Assembly: GCF_019969725.1 (NCBI RefSeq)
Contig: NZ_JAHXYW010000019.1
Coordinates: forward strand, 1-64,000
DNA from: Neobacillus bataviensis
GTDB lineage: Bacteria; Bacillota; Bacilli; Bacillales_B; DSM-18226
Reading direction: 5' to 3'
Length of the DNA: 64,000 bases
Made by a program: the position numbers and the translations under genes. The notes beneath the pieces are model-generated. The model searched no databases, was not told where the DNA came from, and saw only the letters and a program-made list of their open reading frames with translations. Below, one piece after another: positions 1-8,240 of this stretch (the first letter of the stretch is position 1; every line of letters begins with the position of its first letter).

Positions 1-75
1 TTTTTCAAAACTTTCAATTCCCTTTAAATACCTTAATACAATTTGTATCTTATCTTCCGTTTTAAATTTGGACAT
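1..75 (-). CDS. IS3-family transposase OrfA, N-terminal 25 residues
   Basis: An open frame starts with ATG at 75 and runs off the left edge. The visible protein begins MSKFKTEDKIQIVLRYLKG, which has the look of the N-terminal helix-turn-helix of IS150-type OrfA proteins (charged start, then a hydrophobic helix with VxxYLxG). A Shine-Dalgarno-like GGGGTG lies just upstream and partly inside the perfect hairpin at 83-120, as in the other IS of this window. Only 25 codons are visible, so family assignment rests on this short stretch and on the IS-like end next to it. Confidence 0.6.
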   Translation of the reverse strand, partial: MSKFKTEDKIQIVLRYLKGIESFEK

Positions 76-82
76 AAAAACA

Positions 83-120
83 CCCCGTAAATGTTAGTTT
101 AGTGTCTAACATTTACGGGG
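83..120. repeat. Perfect 15-bp hairpin inside the IS end
   Basis: CCCCGTAAATGTTAG (83-97) pairs perfectly with CTAACATTTACGGGG (106-120) around an 8-nt loop. It sits between the IS terminus and the transposase start and covers part of the ribosome binding site. In other IS elements such hairpins block translation of transposase from transcripts that enter from outside; that role is inferred here. Confidence 0.75.
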
Positions 121-148
121 CAGTTCAATTTTGTTCAGGAGCTTTTTC

Positions 149-784
149 TTATTTTATGTTTTGAGCGATTTTATAGAGCGGGGCTACTTGATTAAAAACT
201 TCATCAATTTTTTGTATGAGTCCATCTGCCCCCATTTCAATTACGGTTTCTCTGCCAATCGTATACCCACATAATAATTCTGCTTTTTTTATGTTTTGAA
301 AACGGTCAAATAGAGATTGTAATTCCTTTTTTGTCATATCCCCGTGTATAAAAACATCAGGCTTCATATGATCACCTGACCATACATAGTCTTTTGGCGT
401 TTCTTTGAAAAGTTTATTTATTTTTTTAGCAAGCCTTGCCCCAATCACTTCTTTTTGTGGAGCTTCATAAATAACGGCAAACCAAATGAATATGTGGGTG
501 TTCCATAAGCCTATTTGAAAATGAGGCATCATCTTATAACCGCGTGAATTATTTGCGAAGGCTACCCATGTGTCCTTTGGCGGATTGATTGTCCTTCTGG
601 CATGCTTAGCAACATGGACAAACATTTCATCCCCTGTTATCTGTGATAACGTTGGTGCGAAATATTCACCTAAGTTTTCTAATTTAGGACGAATTGTTCC
701 TTTTAGTGCCTCCATTCTAGCCTCTAAACCATCTATTAAAAAGACATCAAAATCTTCATTCGTAAATCCTTTGAAATCCAACAT
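149..784 (-). CDS. yktB: DUF1054 family protein YktB
   Basis: The 211-residue product matches the size and character of the YktB/DUF1054 family (UPF0637), a soluble protein of Firmicutes with no established biochemical role. It is rich in charged residues and shows no signal peptide or membrane segment. The gene starts with ATG at 784 after GGGGGT (spacing about 6). It lies divergently from ykzI and suhB, as yktB does beside ykzI and yktC in B. subtilis, which supports the name. The family is known mainly by structure; I infer no function. Confidence 0.85.
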   Translation of the reverse strand: MLDFKGFTNEDFDVFLIDGLEARMEALKGTIRPKLENLGEYFAPTLSQITGDEMFVHVAKHARRTINPPKDTWVAFANNSRGYKMMPHFQIGLWNTHIFIWFAVIYEAPQKEVIGARLAKKINKLFKETPKDYVWSGDHMKPDVFIHGDMTKKELQSLFDRFQNIKKAELLCGYTIGRETVIEMGADGLIQKIDEVFNQVAPLYKIAQNIK

Positions 785-963
785 TTCTTTACCCCCAACC
801 AGCCATTTGTCATATATTGTAGCATATCAGGGAAAAGACAAGAAGTTTGAAGCTTTTCTAGGTTAGAGCACATATTTGTTGCAAGATAACAATTTGACTC
901 ATATTATACAGTAAAAAAAATAATCTGAAAAATGGGAAAAATCTTCGGAAGGGGAGGAGAAGT

Positions 964-1158
964 GTGAAACAATTGATGAATACTTCATTAAAAAAAGCAA
1001 GTGAAAAGGAAAGAACCGCGGTTTTAAGATTGGAAATGGATTATGAATTAGCAGTATTATTTGAGGCGATTGAAGAAAAAAATGAAAAGAAAATGAAAGA
1101 ATGCAAACAAAAGTTAGAAAAAATCCGCCAAGAATTATTACGATTAAAAGCATTTTAA
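964..1158 (+). CDS. ykzI: Small charged protein YkzI
   Basis: This is a 64-residue, highly charged, probably all-helical protein (runs of E and K, predicted coiled coil from about residue 10 to 60) without cysteine or membrane segments. It starts with GTG at 964 behind a strong GGGGAGGAGA site. The position between yktB and suhB equals that of ykzI in B. subtilis, and size and composition fit. Function is unknown in the family. A terminator-like hairpin follows at 1216-1252, so it is probably transcribed alone. Confidence 0.75.
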   Translation: MKQLMNTSLKKASEKERTAVLRLEMDYELAVLFEAIEEKNEKKMKECKQKLEKIRQELLRLKAF

Positions 1159-1215
1159 TTGAGATGTTTCTAAGGGGTAACAAGTTAGAATGAAGATTGA
1201 TATACTACTTATCTA

Positions 1216-1252
1216 AAACGAACTCCAAACAGTGAGGGGAGTTCGTTTGTTA
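1216..1252 (+). terminator. Intrinsic terminator after ykzI
   Basis: AAACGAACTCC (1216-1226) pairs with GGAGTTCGTTT (1238-1248), followed by a T-rich run. Confidence 0.75.
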
Positions 1253-1371
1253 TTGTGCAGCGATAAATAAAAGTCGGCCAAAAGTTGATATGGATGATTA
1301 TTTTGATTAAGCTATAAATACTAATACATAGGAATTTTGAAAAATAATCCATTTATATTTGGAGGGGAATC

Positions 1372-2169
1372 ATGAATTGGGAAAGTATTTATGCTAACGC
1401 TAAGGAATGGGTAATAGAAGCTGGTGACAGGATCCGTTCCTCCTTTGATAAAACCTTAAATATTCAGACGAAATCAAACCCTAATGATCTAGTCACTAAT
1501 ATGGACAAGGAAATAGAACAATTTTTTATTGCGAGAATAAAAGAGGTTTATCCTGAGGATAAAATCATGGGGGAAGAGGGGTTTGGAGACAAACTGACAA
1601 GCCTTGAAGGCATCGTTTGGATAATTGACCCAATTGATGGAACGATGAACTTTATCCATCAACAAAGGAATTTCGCGATTTCTCTTGGAGTGTATGAAAA
1701 TGGTGTGGGGAAAATTGGGATTATTTATGATGTGGTACATGATGAGTTATATCATGCATTTAGTGGGAAAGGGGCATATTTAAATAAAAACCCTATTCCT
1801 CACCTAGAGGAAACGACCGTACAAGAATCGATAATTGCCTTAAATGCCACATGGGTAATGGAGAATCGTCGAATCGATCATAATTTAATGATACCATTAG
1901 TACGGGCTGTCAGAGGAACAAGGTCTTATGGAACAGCTGCCCTTGAAATGGTGTTCGTGGCTACGGGAAGAGTGGATTCATACCTTTCCATGAGGTTATC
2001 GCCATGGGACTATGCTGCTGGGGTGGTTATAATAGAGGAACTAGGCGGGATTGTTACAAATTTAAGAGGAGAAAAGCTGGATTTTCTAACCCAGGACTCC
2101 CTTTTTGCTGCCAAACCAGGTCTTCACCAAACGATACTGAAGGAATATTTAAAGGATGGAAAATGGTAA
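1372..2169 (+). CDS. suhB: Inositol monophosphatase family protein (SuhB/YktC)
   Basis: This 265-residue protein is a full-length member of the inositol monophosphatase superfamily, Mg-dependent phosphatases that remove phosphate from inositol 1-phosphate and related compounds. The metal-binding signatures are all present: GEEGF near residue 67, WIIDPIDGTMNF near residue 83 (the DPIDGT motif) and WDYAAGVVIIEELGG near residue 208. It starts with ATG behind GGAGGGG. In B. subtilis yktC sits in the same place and acts on myo-inositol-1-phosphate; the exact substrate here cannot be read from sequence. A bidirectional terminator separates it from convergent ylaF. Confidence 0.9.
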   Translation: MNWESIYANAKEWVIEAGDRIRSSFDKTLNIQTKSNPNDLVTNMDKEIEQFFIARIKEVYPEDKIMGEEGFGDKLTSLEGIVWIIDPIDGTMNFIHQQRNFAISLGVYENGVGKIGIIYDVVHDELYHAFSGKGAYLNKNPIPHLEETTVQESIIALNATWVMENRRIDHNLMIPLVRAVRGTRSYGTAALEMVFVATGRVDSYLSMRLSPWDYAAGVVIIEELGGIVTNLRGEKLDFLTQDSLFAAKPGLHQTILKEYLKDGKW

Positions 2170-2170
2170 A

Positions 2171-2199
2171 AGAAGCCAAAACAATTGGCTTCTTTTTTA
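2171..2199. terminator. Bidirectional terminator between suhB and ylaF
   Basis: AGAAGCCAA (2171-2179) pairs with TTGGCTTCT (2185-2193) and is followed by TTTTT; an A run on the other side could serve ylaF. Confidence 0.8.
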
Positions 2200-2382
2200 T
2201 AGTTTACCGTTTTCACGCATTCTTTTTTTTGTGGAAAAACCTAGTCCCATTATAACAATCACAGCCAGTATACAGCCGATAATACCAAGAATGCTTTTTT
2301 CACTTATGGCAACGCCTATCCCCATAATGCTTGCTGCTGCTAAAATTGCGTAAATCAGTAATGGCCATTTAATGTTTTTCAT
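2197..2382 (-). CDS. ylaF: Small membrane protein YlaF (DUF5325)
   Basis: A 61-residue protein made of two hydrophobic segments (about residues 6-24 and 30-48) and a basic tail (STKKRMRENGK), so both ends are probably cytoplasmic. It matches YlaF of B. subtilis in size, topology and position immediately upstream of and divergent from typA. Function is unknown. The stop codon lies inside the terminator shared with suhB. Confidence 0.8.
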   Translation of the reverse strand: MKNIKWPLLIYAILAAASIMGIGVAISEKSILGIIGCILAVIVIMGLGFSTKKRMRENGKL

Positions 2383-2432
2383 TATTTTTGCCCCTCAAAT
2401 TTATATTTATTTTCATTCTACATAAAATGCAT

Positions 2433-2461
2433 TTAGGTTTCCACTTTAATTATGGTATAAT
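2433..2461 (+). promoter_or_regulatory. Putative sigma-A promoter of typA
   Basis: A perfect TATAAT at 2456-2461 is preceded by TGG, giving an extended -10; the -35 at 2433-2438 (TTAGGT) is weak. The start codon is 70 nt downstream. Confidence 0.6.
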
Positions 2462-2530
2462 GTTTTAGTTGTAAATGGGAAACTATAAATAGTTTTATTT
2501 TTTATAGAATAAAGGCAGGAGTGGAAATTT

Positions 2531-4369
2531 TTGAAAATTAGAGAAGATATTCGTAATATAGCGATAATCGCCCACGTTGACCATGGAAAAACAACGTTGG
2601 TTGACCAATTGTTAAAACAATCAGGTACATTCCGTTCGAACGAACACGTGGAAGAGCGTGCGATGGACTCGAATGATTTGGAAAGAGAACGCGGAATTAC
2701 TATCCTTGCGAAAAATACAGCGATTCAGTATAAAGATACTCGAATCAATATCTTAGATACACCTGGACACGCTGACTTCGGAGGAGAAGTAGAGCGTATT
2801 ATGAAAATGGTTGATGGGGTATTGCTTGTGGTTGACGCCTACGAAGGATGTATGCCGCAAACTCGTTTTGTTCTAAAGAAAGCATTAGAACAAAACTTAA
2901 CACCAATTGTTGTTGTCAATAAAATTGACCGTGACTTTGCTCGTCCTGCAGAAGTAATCGATGAAGTGATTGATTTATTTATCGAGCTTGATGCTACAGA
3001 GGACCAGCTTGAGTTCCCGGTTATCTATGCATCAGCTATAAATGGTACAGCTAGCACTGACCCAGACAAGCAAGACGAAAACATGCAATCCTTGTATGAT
3101 GCCATTGTTGATCATATTCCTGCACCGATTGATAACCGTGAAGAACCGCTTCAATTCCAGGTAGCACTTCTTGATTATAATGATTATGTCGGAAGAATCG
3201 GAATCGGCCGCGTTTTCCGTGGAACAATGAAGGTTGGACAGCAAGTTGCATTGATGAAATTAGACGGATCTGTAAAACAATTCCGTGTTACCAAAATTTT
3301 TGGTTTCTTTGGATTAAAACGCGAAGAAGTTCAGGAAGCAAAAGCTGGAGATTTAATTGCTGTTTCCGGTATGGAAGATATTAATGTTGGTGAAACGGTT
3401 TGTCCTGTTGAACATCAGGAAGCATTGCCGATTTTAAGAATCGATGAACCAACACTTCAAATGACTTTTGTCGTTAATAACAGTCCATTTGCTGGAAGAG
3501 AAGGTAAGTATTTAACCTCGAGAAAAATTGAGGAAAGACTTCGTGCTCAATTACAAACAGATGTCAGCTTGCGTGTTGAAAATACCGACTCACCTGATGC
3601 TTGGATTGTATCTGGCCGTGGAGAGCTGCATTTATCTATTTTGATTGAAAATATGCGTCGTGAAGGCTATGAACTTCAAGTGTCAAAGCCGGAAGTAATC
3701 GTAAAAGAAATTGATGGCGTTCGTTGTGAACCGATTGAAAGAGTTCAAATCGATGTTCCAGAAGAGCATACAGGTGCAGTGATGGAATCCATTGGTGCCC
3801 GTAAAGGTGAAATGCTCGATATGATTAACAACGGAACCGGTCAGGTTCGTTTGATCTTTAATGTTCCTGCACGCGGTTTAATTGGCTATACTACAGAGTT
3901 CTTAACAATGACTCGCGGTTATGGAATTATTAACCATACTTTCGATAGCTATCAGCCGATGGTACAAGGAAATGTTGGAGGCAGACACCAAGGTGTACTT
4001 GTTTCCATGGAATCTGGAAAAGCTTCTACCTATGGTATCATGCAGGTTGAAGACCGTGGCACGATTTTCGTTGAACCAGGAACAGAAATTTACGAAGGCA
4101 TGATCGTCGGAGAGCACACTCGTGAAAATGACTTAACTGTTAATATTACGAAGATGAAACAAGCAACGAATGTTCGGTCAGCTAATAAAGACCAAACATC
4201 TGTCATTAAGAAACCACGAATCATGACATTAGAGGAATCATTAGAGTATTTAAATGATGACGAATATTGCGAAGTAACTCCTGAATCAATCCGTCTTCGA
4301 AAGAAGATTCTTGATAAAAACGAACGTGAAAAAATGGCGAAAAAGAAGAAATACGCTGAAATGAGTTAA
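2531..4369 (+). CDS. typA: Translational GTPase TypA/BipA
   Basis: At 612 residues this is a full-length TypA/BipA, a ribosome-associated GTPase related to EF-G that supports 50S assembly and growth in the cold and under stress. The G motifs are clear: [15 protein letters not shown] (P-loop, residues 15-29), [10 protein letters not shown] (switch I), [12 protein letters not shown] (G3, near 76) and NKIDR (G4, near 133). Domains II, III and the BipA-specific C-terminal region follow. It starts with TTG at 2531 behind GGCAGGAGTGG. ylaH follows 16 nt later, so the two genes are likely cotranscribed. Confidence 0.97.
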   Translation: MKIREDIRNIAIIAHVDHGKTTLVDQLLKQSGTFRSNEHVEERAMDSNDLERERGITILAKNTAIQYKDTRINILDTPGHADFGGEVERIMKMVDGVLLVVDAYEGCMPQTRFVLKKALEQNLTPIVVVNKIDRDFARPAEVIDEVIDLFIELDATEDQLEFPVIYASAINGTASTDPDKQDENMQSLYDAIVDHIPAPIDNREEPLQFQVALLDYNDYVGRIGIGRVFRGTMKVGQQVALMKLDGSVKQFRVTKIFGFFGLKREEVQEAKAGDLIAVSGMEDINVGETVCPVEHQEALPILRIDEPTLQMTFVVNNSPFAGREGKYLTSRKIEERLRAQLQTDVSLRVENTDSPDAWIVSGRGELHLSILIENMRREGYELQVSKPEVIVKEIDGVRCEPIERVQIDVPEEHTGAVMESIGARKGEMLDMINNGTGQVRLIFNVPARGLIGYTTEFLTMTRGYGIINHTFDSYQPMVQGNVGGRHQGVLVSMESGKASTYGIMQVEDRGTIFVEPGTEIYEGMIVGEHTRENDLTVNITKMKQATNVRSANKDQTSVIKKPRIMTLEESLEYLNDDEYCEVTPESIRLRKKILDKNEREKMAKKKKYAEMS

Positions 4370-4385
4370 TTTAGGAGGTTTTGTC

Positions 4386-4700
4386 GTGGATGTTGCAGAA
4401 CGACTCTCATTCTTTGCTGCACTCTATAAGGTAAGCGAACAACCCAAAGTCGGTATGTGGCTTTTATATTTAACAATTGTGGCATTATCAATTGTTGTTT
4501 ATAAACTAGGTTTTGCCAAAAAGCTGCCGCTTGGAAAATCAATTATCATTTACATCTTTTTATTTGTAGGGTGTACAATTCTTACTTTTTTGGGAATCTT
4601 TTTGCCTGTTGCCGAGGGTCTTGTCGTTGCGGCTTTGATCTTAATAATATATAAAATCCGCTTACACCAATCAAAGAAGCAGCAGACGGAAGCAAAATAA
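4386..4700 (+). CDS. ylaH: YlaH-like membrane protein
   Basis: A 104-residue protein with three hydrophobic segments (about residues 24-41, 52-69 and 70-92) and a lysine- and glutamine-rich tail. Size, topology and the position right after typA match YlaH of B. subtilis, whose function is unknown. The start is GTG at 4386 behind TAGGAGGTT. The next gene begins 16 nt downstream, so typA, ylaH and that gene probably form one transcript ending at the hairpin at 5014-5045. Confidence 0.8.
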   Translation: MDVAERLSFFAALYKVSEQPKVGMWLLYLTIVALSIVVYKLGFAKKLPLGKSIIIYIFLFVGCTILTFLGIFLPVAEGLVVAALILIIYKIRLHQSKKQQTEAK

Positions 4701-4715
4701 CGGGGGAACAGGAAA

Positions 4716-5009
4716 ATGAATTCCTTACAGGATGCACTTTATAATTGGCTTACGATTAAGATAGTCTGTGATGCTCGTCCCGATGATACAGCCGCTCAAG
4801 AAACGCTTGATCTTTTTGATGATATTTTATCCTCGCAGCATCATGTATCGAACATAGAAATCACTACCGATGATATGATGTATTATTTGTCTTATCAACA
4901 AAATGGGGAAAATAAAAAAACGCGGTATCCCCGTGAATTGATTGAGGTAATGCTCAATCAAATTAATCAAGAGCCAGAAAAGTATGAGAATTACCCAATC
5001 GAAGAATAA
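4716..5009 (+). CDS. Conserved hypothetical protein in the typA-ylaH operon
   Basis: I do not recognise this 97-residue protein. It is acidic and soluble, with an N-terminal helix-rich half (MNSLQDALYNWLTIKIV) and a middle stretch (SNIEITTDDMMYYLSYQ) that looks like beta hairpins. No cysteine cluster, signal peptide or membrane segment is seen. It starts with ATG behind GGGGGAACAGG and ends just before a strong terminator. B. subtilis has no gene I know of at this spot. Codon use and spacing look like a real gene. Confidence 0.7.
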   Translation: MNSLQDALYNWLTIKIVCDARPDDTAAQETLDLFDDILSSQHHVSNIEITTDDMMYYLSYQQNGENKKTRYPRELIEVMLNQINQEPEKYENYPIEE

Positions 5010-5013
5010 AAAA

Positions 5014-5056
5014 GAAGGCATATTCCGTAAAGGGATATGCCTTCCTCCTTCTTTTT
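5014..5056 (+). terminator. Intrinsic terminator of the typA-ylaH operon
   Basis: AAGGCATATTCC (about 5015-5026) pairs with GGGATATGCCTT (5032-5043) with one mismatch; T-rich sequence follows. Confidence 0.75.
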
Positions 5057-5057
5057 C

Positions 5058-5204
5058 CAGCTCCAGCGCCTAGGGGCTCGATGGTCTACAGCCAATCCGT
5101 CGAGAAAGGTTAAAAAGCAAACTTCCCGCCGGCTTGTCTTATGCTTGTCGCCCCTAGGAAAAAATGAACTGCTTTTTTCCCTGATCAAGGCGCTTTCGCT
5201 TTTC
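5058..5204 (+). repeat. Bacillus-type intergenic repeat, family 2 (single copy here)
   Basis: The stretch begins CAGCTCCAGCGCCTAGGGGC and ends CAAGGCGCTTTCGCTTTTC. CCTAGGGGC (5069-5077) pairs with GCCCCTAGG (5150-5158), and outer AGCGCC pairs with GGCGCT. The middle carries CGGCTTGTCTTATGCTTGTCG. I recognise this pattern from intergenic regions of many Bacillus genomes; only this copy is in the window. It fills the gap between a terminator and the end of ylaI. No function is established to my knowledge. Confidence 0.65.
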
Positions 5205-5207
5205 TTT

Positions 5208-5408
5208 TTACCAATCATCTTTCTCCGATTTTGCCCGATAAAACTTAAAATTACCCGTGTCTATTCTGGCATTTGTTTTCTCAGCAATTCTCTCGCTGCA
5301 GCTTTTACACATATATGTATGGATAGGGCGATTTCGGAGCCGCTTTGCTGCTAATGACTCATCTTCAATCGCTTCAATTTTATCGCAAATTACACATTTC
5401 ACTCTCAT
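5208..5408 (-). CDS. ylaI: Zinc-ribbon-like protein YlaI (DUF2197)
   Basis: Starting at ATG 5408 the product is 66 residues and begins MRVKCVICDKIEAIEDESL, the usual YlaI start; AGAGGTG lies 5 nt upstream, which decides this start over an upstream in-frame ATG. Two CxxC pairs, CVIC near residue 5 and CKSC near residue 35, form a likely zinc ribbon. RLRNRPIHTYMC is the family signature. Function is unknown. The gene runs against typA-ylaH and its end abuts an intergenic repeat. Confidence 0.85.
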   Translation of the reverse strand: MRVKCVICDKIEAIEDESLAAKRLRNRPIHTYMCKSCSERIAEKTNARIDTGNFKFYRAKSEKDDW

Positions 5409-5449
5409 TAAAGCACCTCTTAATTTATTTATCAAAATGGAATAATTTT

Positions 5450-5455
5450 ATTATA
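5450..5455 (-). promoter_or_regulatory. Putative -10 element of ylaI
   Basis: On the minus strand a perfect TATAAT lies about 40 nt upstream of the ylaI start. No convincing -35 is seen. Confidence 0.4.
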
Positions 5456-5579
5456 CTATACCAGTTCAATGGGCGTTACGTAAAATAAGTGTTTAAGTTG
5501 TTAAAAAAAAGGGATAGTAGTAATATGAGAATGTCTGTTTTAAAATAGATATTTGGAAAGAATAAAGGGGTTGTAAAAA

Positions 5580-6035
5580 ATGGCAAATCAGGTAGAAGAA
5601 AGGCTGATAAAGCCTTTATATGATGAACTGCAAAAGGAAAGATTCGTTACATTAGCCACAATTGATCATGAAACTGGAGGCCCAAATGTTAGTGCAATTT
5701 CCTGGGTACTAGCGAAAGATGAAAGTACGCTTTACTTTGCAGTCGATAACCGTTCGAGAATTCTCGAGAATATTAAAAATAATAACAAAGCCGTCATAAA
5801 TTTAATTGCTAACGAATCTACATATTCAATTCAGGGAGAAGCAATCATTAAAGAAGAAAGACTTCCTGAAGTTCCGTTAAAATTGGCTTTGGTCGAGATA
5901 ACTATTAAAGAAGTTAGAGATGTAATGTTTTACGGGTCAAAAATTGTGACAGAAGTTCAATACGATAAAACATATGATAAAAATGCAGCAGAAAAATTAG
6001 ATCGACAGGTTATGGAAGCAATGAGAAAAGCTTAG
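5580..6035 (+). CDS. Pyridoxamine 5'-phosphate oxidase family protein
   Basis: The 151-residue protein has the split-barrel flavin-binding fold pattern: RFVTLATIDHETGGPNVSAI (first strands, residues 22-41), then LYFAVDNRSRILENIKNNNKAVINL, which is the typical segment where FMN contacts lie. Members bind FMN, F420 or heme; the substrate cannot be predicted. It begins with ATG behind AAAGGGGTTG. It stands alone between convergent or divergent neighbours and ends in its own terminator, and has no counterpart I know in the B. subtilis yla cluster. Confidence 0.8.
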   Translation: MANQVEERLIKPLYDELQKERFVTLATIDHETGGPNVSAISWVLAKDESTLYFAVDNRSRILENIKNNNKAVINLIANESTYSIQGEAIIKEERLPEVPLKLALVEITIKEVRDVMFYGSKIVTEVQYDKTYDKNAAEKLDRQVMEAMRKA

Positions 6036-6055
6036 GAAATCCTAAGCTTTTTTTC
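6027..6055 (+). terminator. Intrinsic terminator overlapping the stop codon region
   Basis: AAAGCTTAGG (6027-6036) pairs perfectly with CCTAAGCTTT (6041-6050), followed by TTTT. The gene's TAG stop lies in the stem. Confidence 0.85.
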
Positions 6056-6115
6056 ATTAACTTTTTAAATGTCCCTTAAAAAGTTCTAAATGTAACAAAG
6101 GTTACAAAAAGAGCC

Positions 6116-6706
6116 TTATTTATAATGATTCGATTGGTCTTCCTGTTCCTTTTTAAGCTTTTTTTCTTCGTCTGATGGCAGCTTTTTGTCCGGTTTTTCA
6201 GTTGCGTTTTTCGGACTTGGTGTAATTAAGTCTCCTGGTATCTCAGGCATTAGGCGGCCTGCAACATCTGCCAGCTCCTCCATAATCCCTCGAACAGGTC
6301 TTCCTTTATTAATATCTGCTTGTATTTCTTTTAAACGCTGGGTTGTATCAGCGTCAGCCACGACTACTGCATTAGCCCCATATGGATCCTTTTTTAAGCT
6401 CTCAGCTACAGAATATTTAATGGAGCCTACCTGGGAACGATCAATTTTTGCATTTACGTCAATACCGACAATCGCATATTTACCTAAAACAACGGCTGTT
6501 GCATCATTAACATTTGGTATACTGGTTGCCAATTTGACTAACCGCTTGGATATTTGCTGTCCTGTTTTACGATCAACATTTTCAATATAACTGTTTTTAA
6601 CATTCACTAACGACTGATTTCCATTTTTGGCAATTTCTTTATTATTATTGGTATTACAGCCGCTAAGAAATAAACAGATAGTAAATGACATCAAGAAATA
6701 CTTCAT
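6116..6706 (-). CDS. ylaJ: YhcN/YlaJ family sporulation lipoprotein
   Basis: A 196-residue lipoprotein precursor: MKYFLMSFTICLFLSGCNTN carries a lipobox (LSGC, cysteine at residue 17). The middle contains the YhcN/YlaJ domain (TAVVLGKYAIVGIDVNAKID and PYGANAVVVADADT), and the end is a lysine- and glutamate-rich tail. Family members are made during sporulation and found in the spore inner membrane, where they affect germination. The start is ATG at 6706 behind GGTGGGG. Position before ylaK matches B. subtilis. Confidence 0.9.
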   Translation of the reverse strand: MKYFLMSFTICLFLSGCNTNNNKEIAKNGNQSLVNVKNSYIENVDRKTGQQISKRLVKLATSIPNVNDATAVVLGKYAIVGIDVNAKIDRSQVGSIKYSVAESLKKDPYGANAVVVADADTTQRLKEIQADINKGRPVRGIMEELADVAGRLMPEIPGDLITPSPKNATEKPDKKLPSDEEKKLKKEQEDQSNHYK

Positions 6707-6866
6707 TTTAACCCCACCTTCAAGAAAGTCTTGTTAACATTTATTGTGCGGAACGTCTTCTATCTTTATTCCAATAAACATATATTTTACCAAAGTCCAA
6801 TCTAGCAAAAGGTTTGTTTAATCCATATTTAACAAGCCTTACACCAAGTGAAGCGGAGGCGTCGCT

Positions 6867-8195
6867 TTGAGCAAAATATACGTGTTAGATACAAATGTCT
6901 TGCTACAGGACCCGTATTCCATTTTCTCCTTTGAAGACAATGAAGTTGTTATTCCGGCAGTCGTTCTCGAAGAAGTGGACTCAAAGAAGAGGTACATGGA
7001 TGAAGTCGGGAGAAACGCAAGACATGTATCAAGATTAATTGATGGTCTTCGGGCCTCAGGCAAGCTTCATGAAAAGATTCCACTCGAAAATGGGGGGTCA
7101 ATCAGAATTGAGTTAAATCATCGCACCTTTCATGAGCTTCAAGACATATTTATCGAAAAAACTAATGACAACCGCATCCTTGCGGTGGCGAAAAATTTAT
7201 ACTTAGAAGAGCAAACAAAGGAAAATGGAAAACCGGTAATTCTTGTCAGTAAAGATGCTCTTGTCAGAGTAAAAGCTGATGCAATTGGCTTAGATGCAGA
7301 GGATTTTTTAAATGACCGTGTTGTGGAAATCGATCATATATATACGGGTTTTTATGAAGTATTTATACCAATTGAGTTATTAGGCCGTTTTTATGAAAAA
7401 GGAGAATTAATTCTTTCAGAAATCGCGAATCATCCATTTTATCCAAATCAGTTTCTCATCATGAAAGATTCCAATGGCAGTTCAGCTTCAGCAATAGGGA
7501 TGGTAGATAAAACGAGTAAAAAAGTAAAGAAATTGGTATTAAATCAAGAACATGTATGGGGGATTCATCCAAGGAATGTCCAGCAAACGATGGCAATTGA
7601 ATTATTGCTGCGGAAGGATGTACCACTAGTCACCTTAATTGGAAAAGCAGGAACAGGGAAAACCTTGCTAGCCCTTGCCGCGGGATTGATGCAGACAGAG
7701 GATTTCCGGGAATATAAAAAGCTCTTGGTTGCGAGGCCAATCGTACCTGTTGGAAAGGATTTGGGTTTTTTACCGGGAGAAAAGCAGGAAAAGCTGCGTC
7801 CGTGGATGCAGCCTATCTACGACAATTTAGAATATCTATTTAATACCAAAAAACCAGGTGAATTAGATGCTATTTTAGCTGGAATGGGCTCAATTGAGGT
7901 AGAGGCGTTAACATATATACGCGGAAGAAGCTTACCAAAACAATTTATAATCATCGACGAAGCGCAGAACCTAACAAAACATGAAGTTAAAACGATTTTA
8001 ACTCGTGTAGGAGAGGGAAGTAAAATTGTATTAATGGGTGACCCGGAACAAATTGATCATCCATATCTTGATGCCTATAACAATGGTCTGACGTATGTCG
8101 TGGAACGGTTCAAAGACCAGGTCATTTCAGGCCATGTGAAACTATTAAAAGGGGAAAGATCTGGTCTGGCAAGACTTGCCGCGGATTTACTATAA
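6867..8195 (+). CDS. ylaK: PIN domain-PhoH ATPase (YlaK)
   Basis: The 442-residue protein fuses an N-terminal PIN ribonuclease domain (residues 1-140; acidic residues in YVLDTNVLLQDP, EEVD and TNDNRILAVA) to a PhoH-type P-loop ATPase. Walker A is GKAGTGKTLLAL near residue 259, Walker B is FIIIDEAQN near 360, and GDPEQID follows. PhoH2-type proteins couple RNA unwinding and cleavage in other bacteria; that is inference here. It starts with TTG at 6867 behind GCGGAGGCG. Transcription ends at a terminator shared with convergent ylaL. Confidence 0.93.
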   Translation: MSKIYVLDTNVLLQDPYSIFSFEDNEVVIPAVVLEEVDSKKRYMDEVGRNARHVSRLIDGLRASGKLHEKIPLENGGSIRIELNHRTFHELQDIFIEKTNDNRILAVAKNLYLEEQTKENGKPVILVSKDALVRVKADAIGLDAEDFLNDRVVEIDHIYTGFYEVFIPIELLGRFYEKGELILSEIANHPFYPNQFLIMKDSNGSSASAIGMVDKTSKKVKKLVLNQEHVWGIHPRNVQQTMAIELLLRKDVPLVTLIGKAGTGKTLLALAAGLMQTEDFREYKKLLVARPIVPVGKDLGFLPGEKQEKLRPWMQPIYDNLEYLFNTKKPGELDAILAGMGSIEVEALTYIRGRSLPKQFIIIDEAQNLTKHEVKTILTRVGEGSKIVLMGDPEQIDHPYLDAYNNGLTYVVERFKDQVISGHVKLLKGERSGLARLAADLL

Positions 8196-8199
8196 TTTA

Positions 8200-8240
8200 A
8201 ATAATAAAACGGGCGCCGCTTGGCACCCGTCTTATTATTT
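8200..8240. terminator. Bidirectional terminator between ylaK and ylaL
   Basis: AATAATAAAACGGG...CCCGTCTTATTATT forms a long stem around GCC/GGC with T runs on both strands; it overlaps the ylaL stop codon. Confidence 0.85.

Larger units (their letters stand above)
1..127 (-). mobile_element. Left end of an IS3-family insertion sequence (cut by window edge)
   Basis: Read on the minus strand, the element begins TGAACTGCCCC at position 127, the TG...CA type of end found in IS3-family (IS150-like) elements. A perfect 15-bp inverted repeat follows (83-97 with 106-120, loop 98-105), then the start of a transposase orfA. The end point is inferred from the TG start and its likeness to the complete element at 29789-31077, whose right end on the same reading starts TGAACTGACC. 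The rest of the element lies outside the window, so completeness and target duplication cannot be judged. Confidence 0.7.

Noticed and set aside
899..1183. 94-codon minus-strand frame opposite ykzI
   Set aside because: Composition (F, S, L and P from poly-pyrimidine) is what the complement of an A/G-rich gene gives; ykzI has a strong start site.
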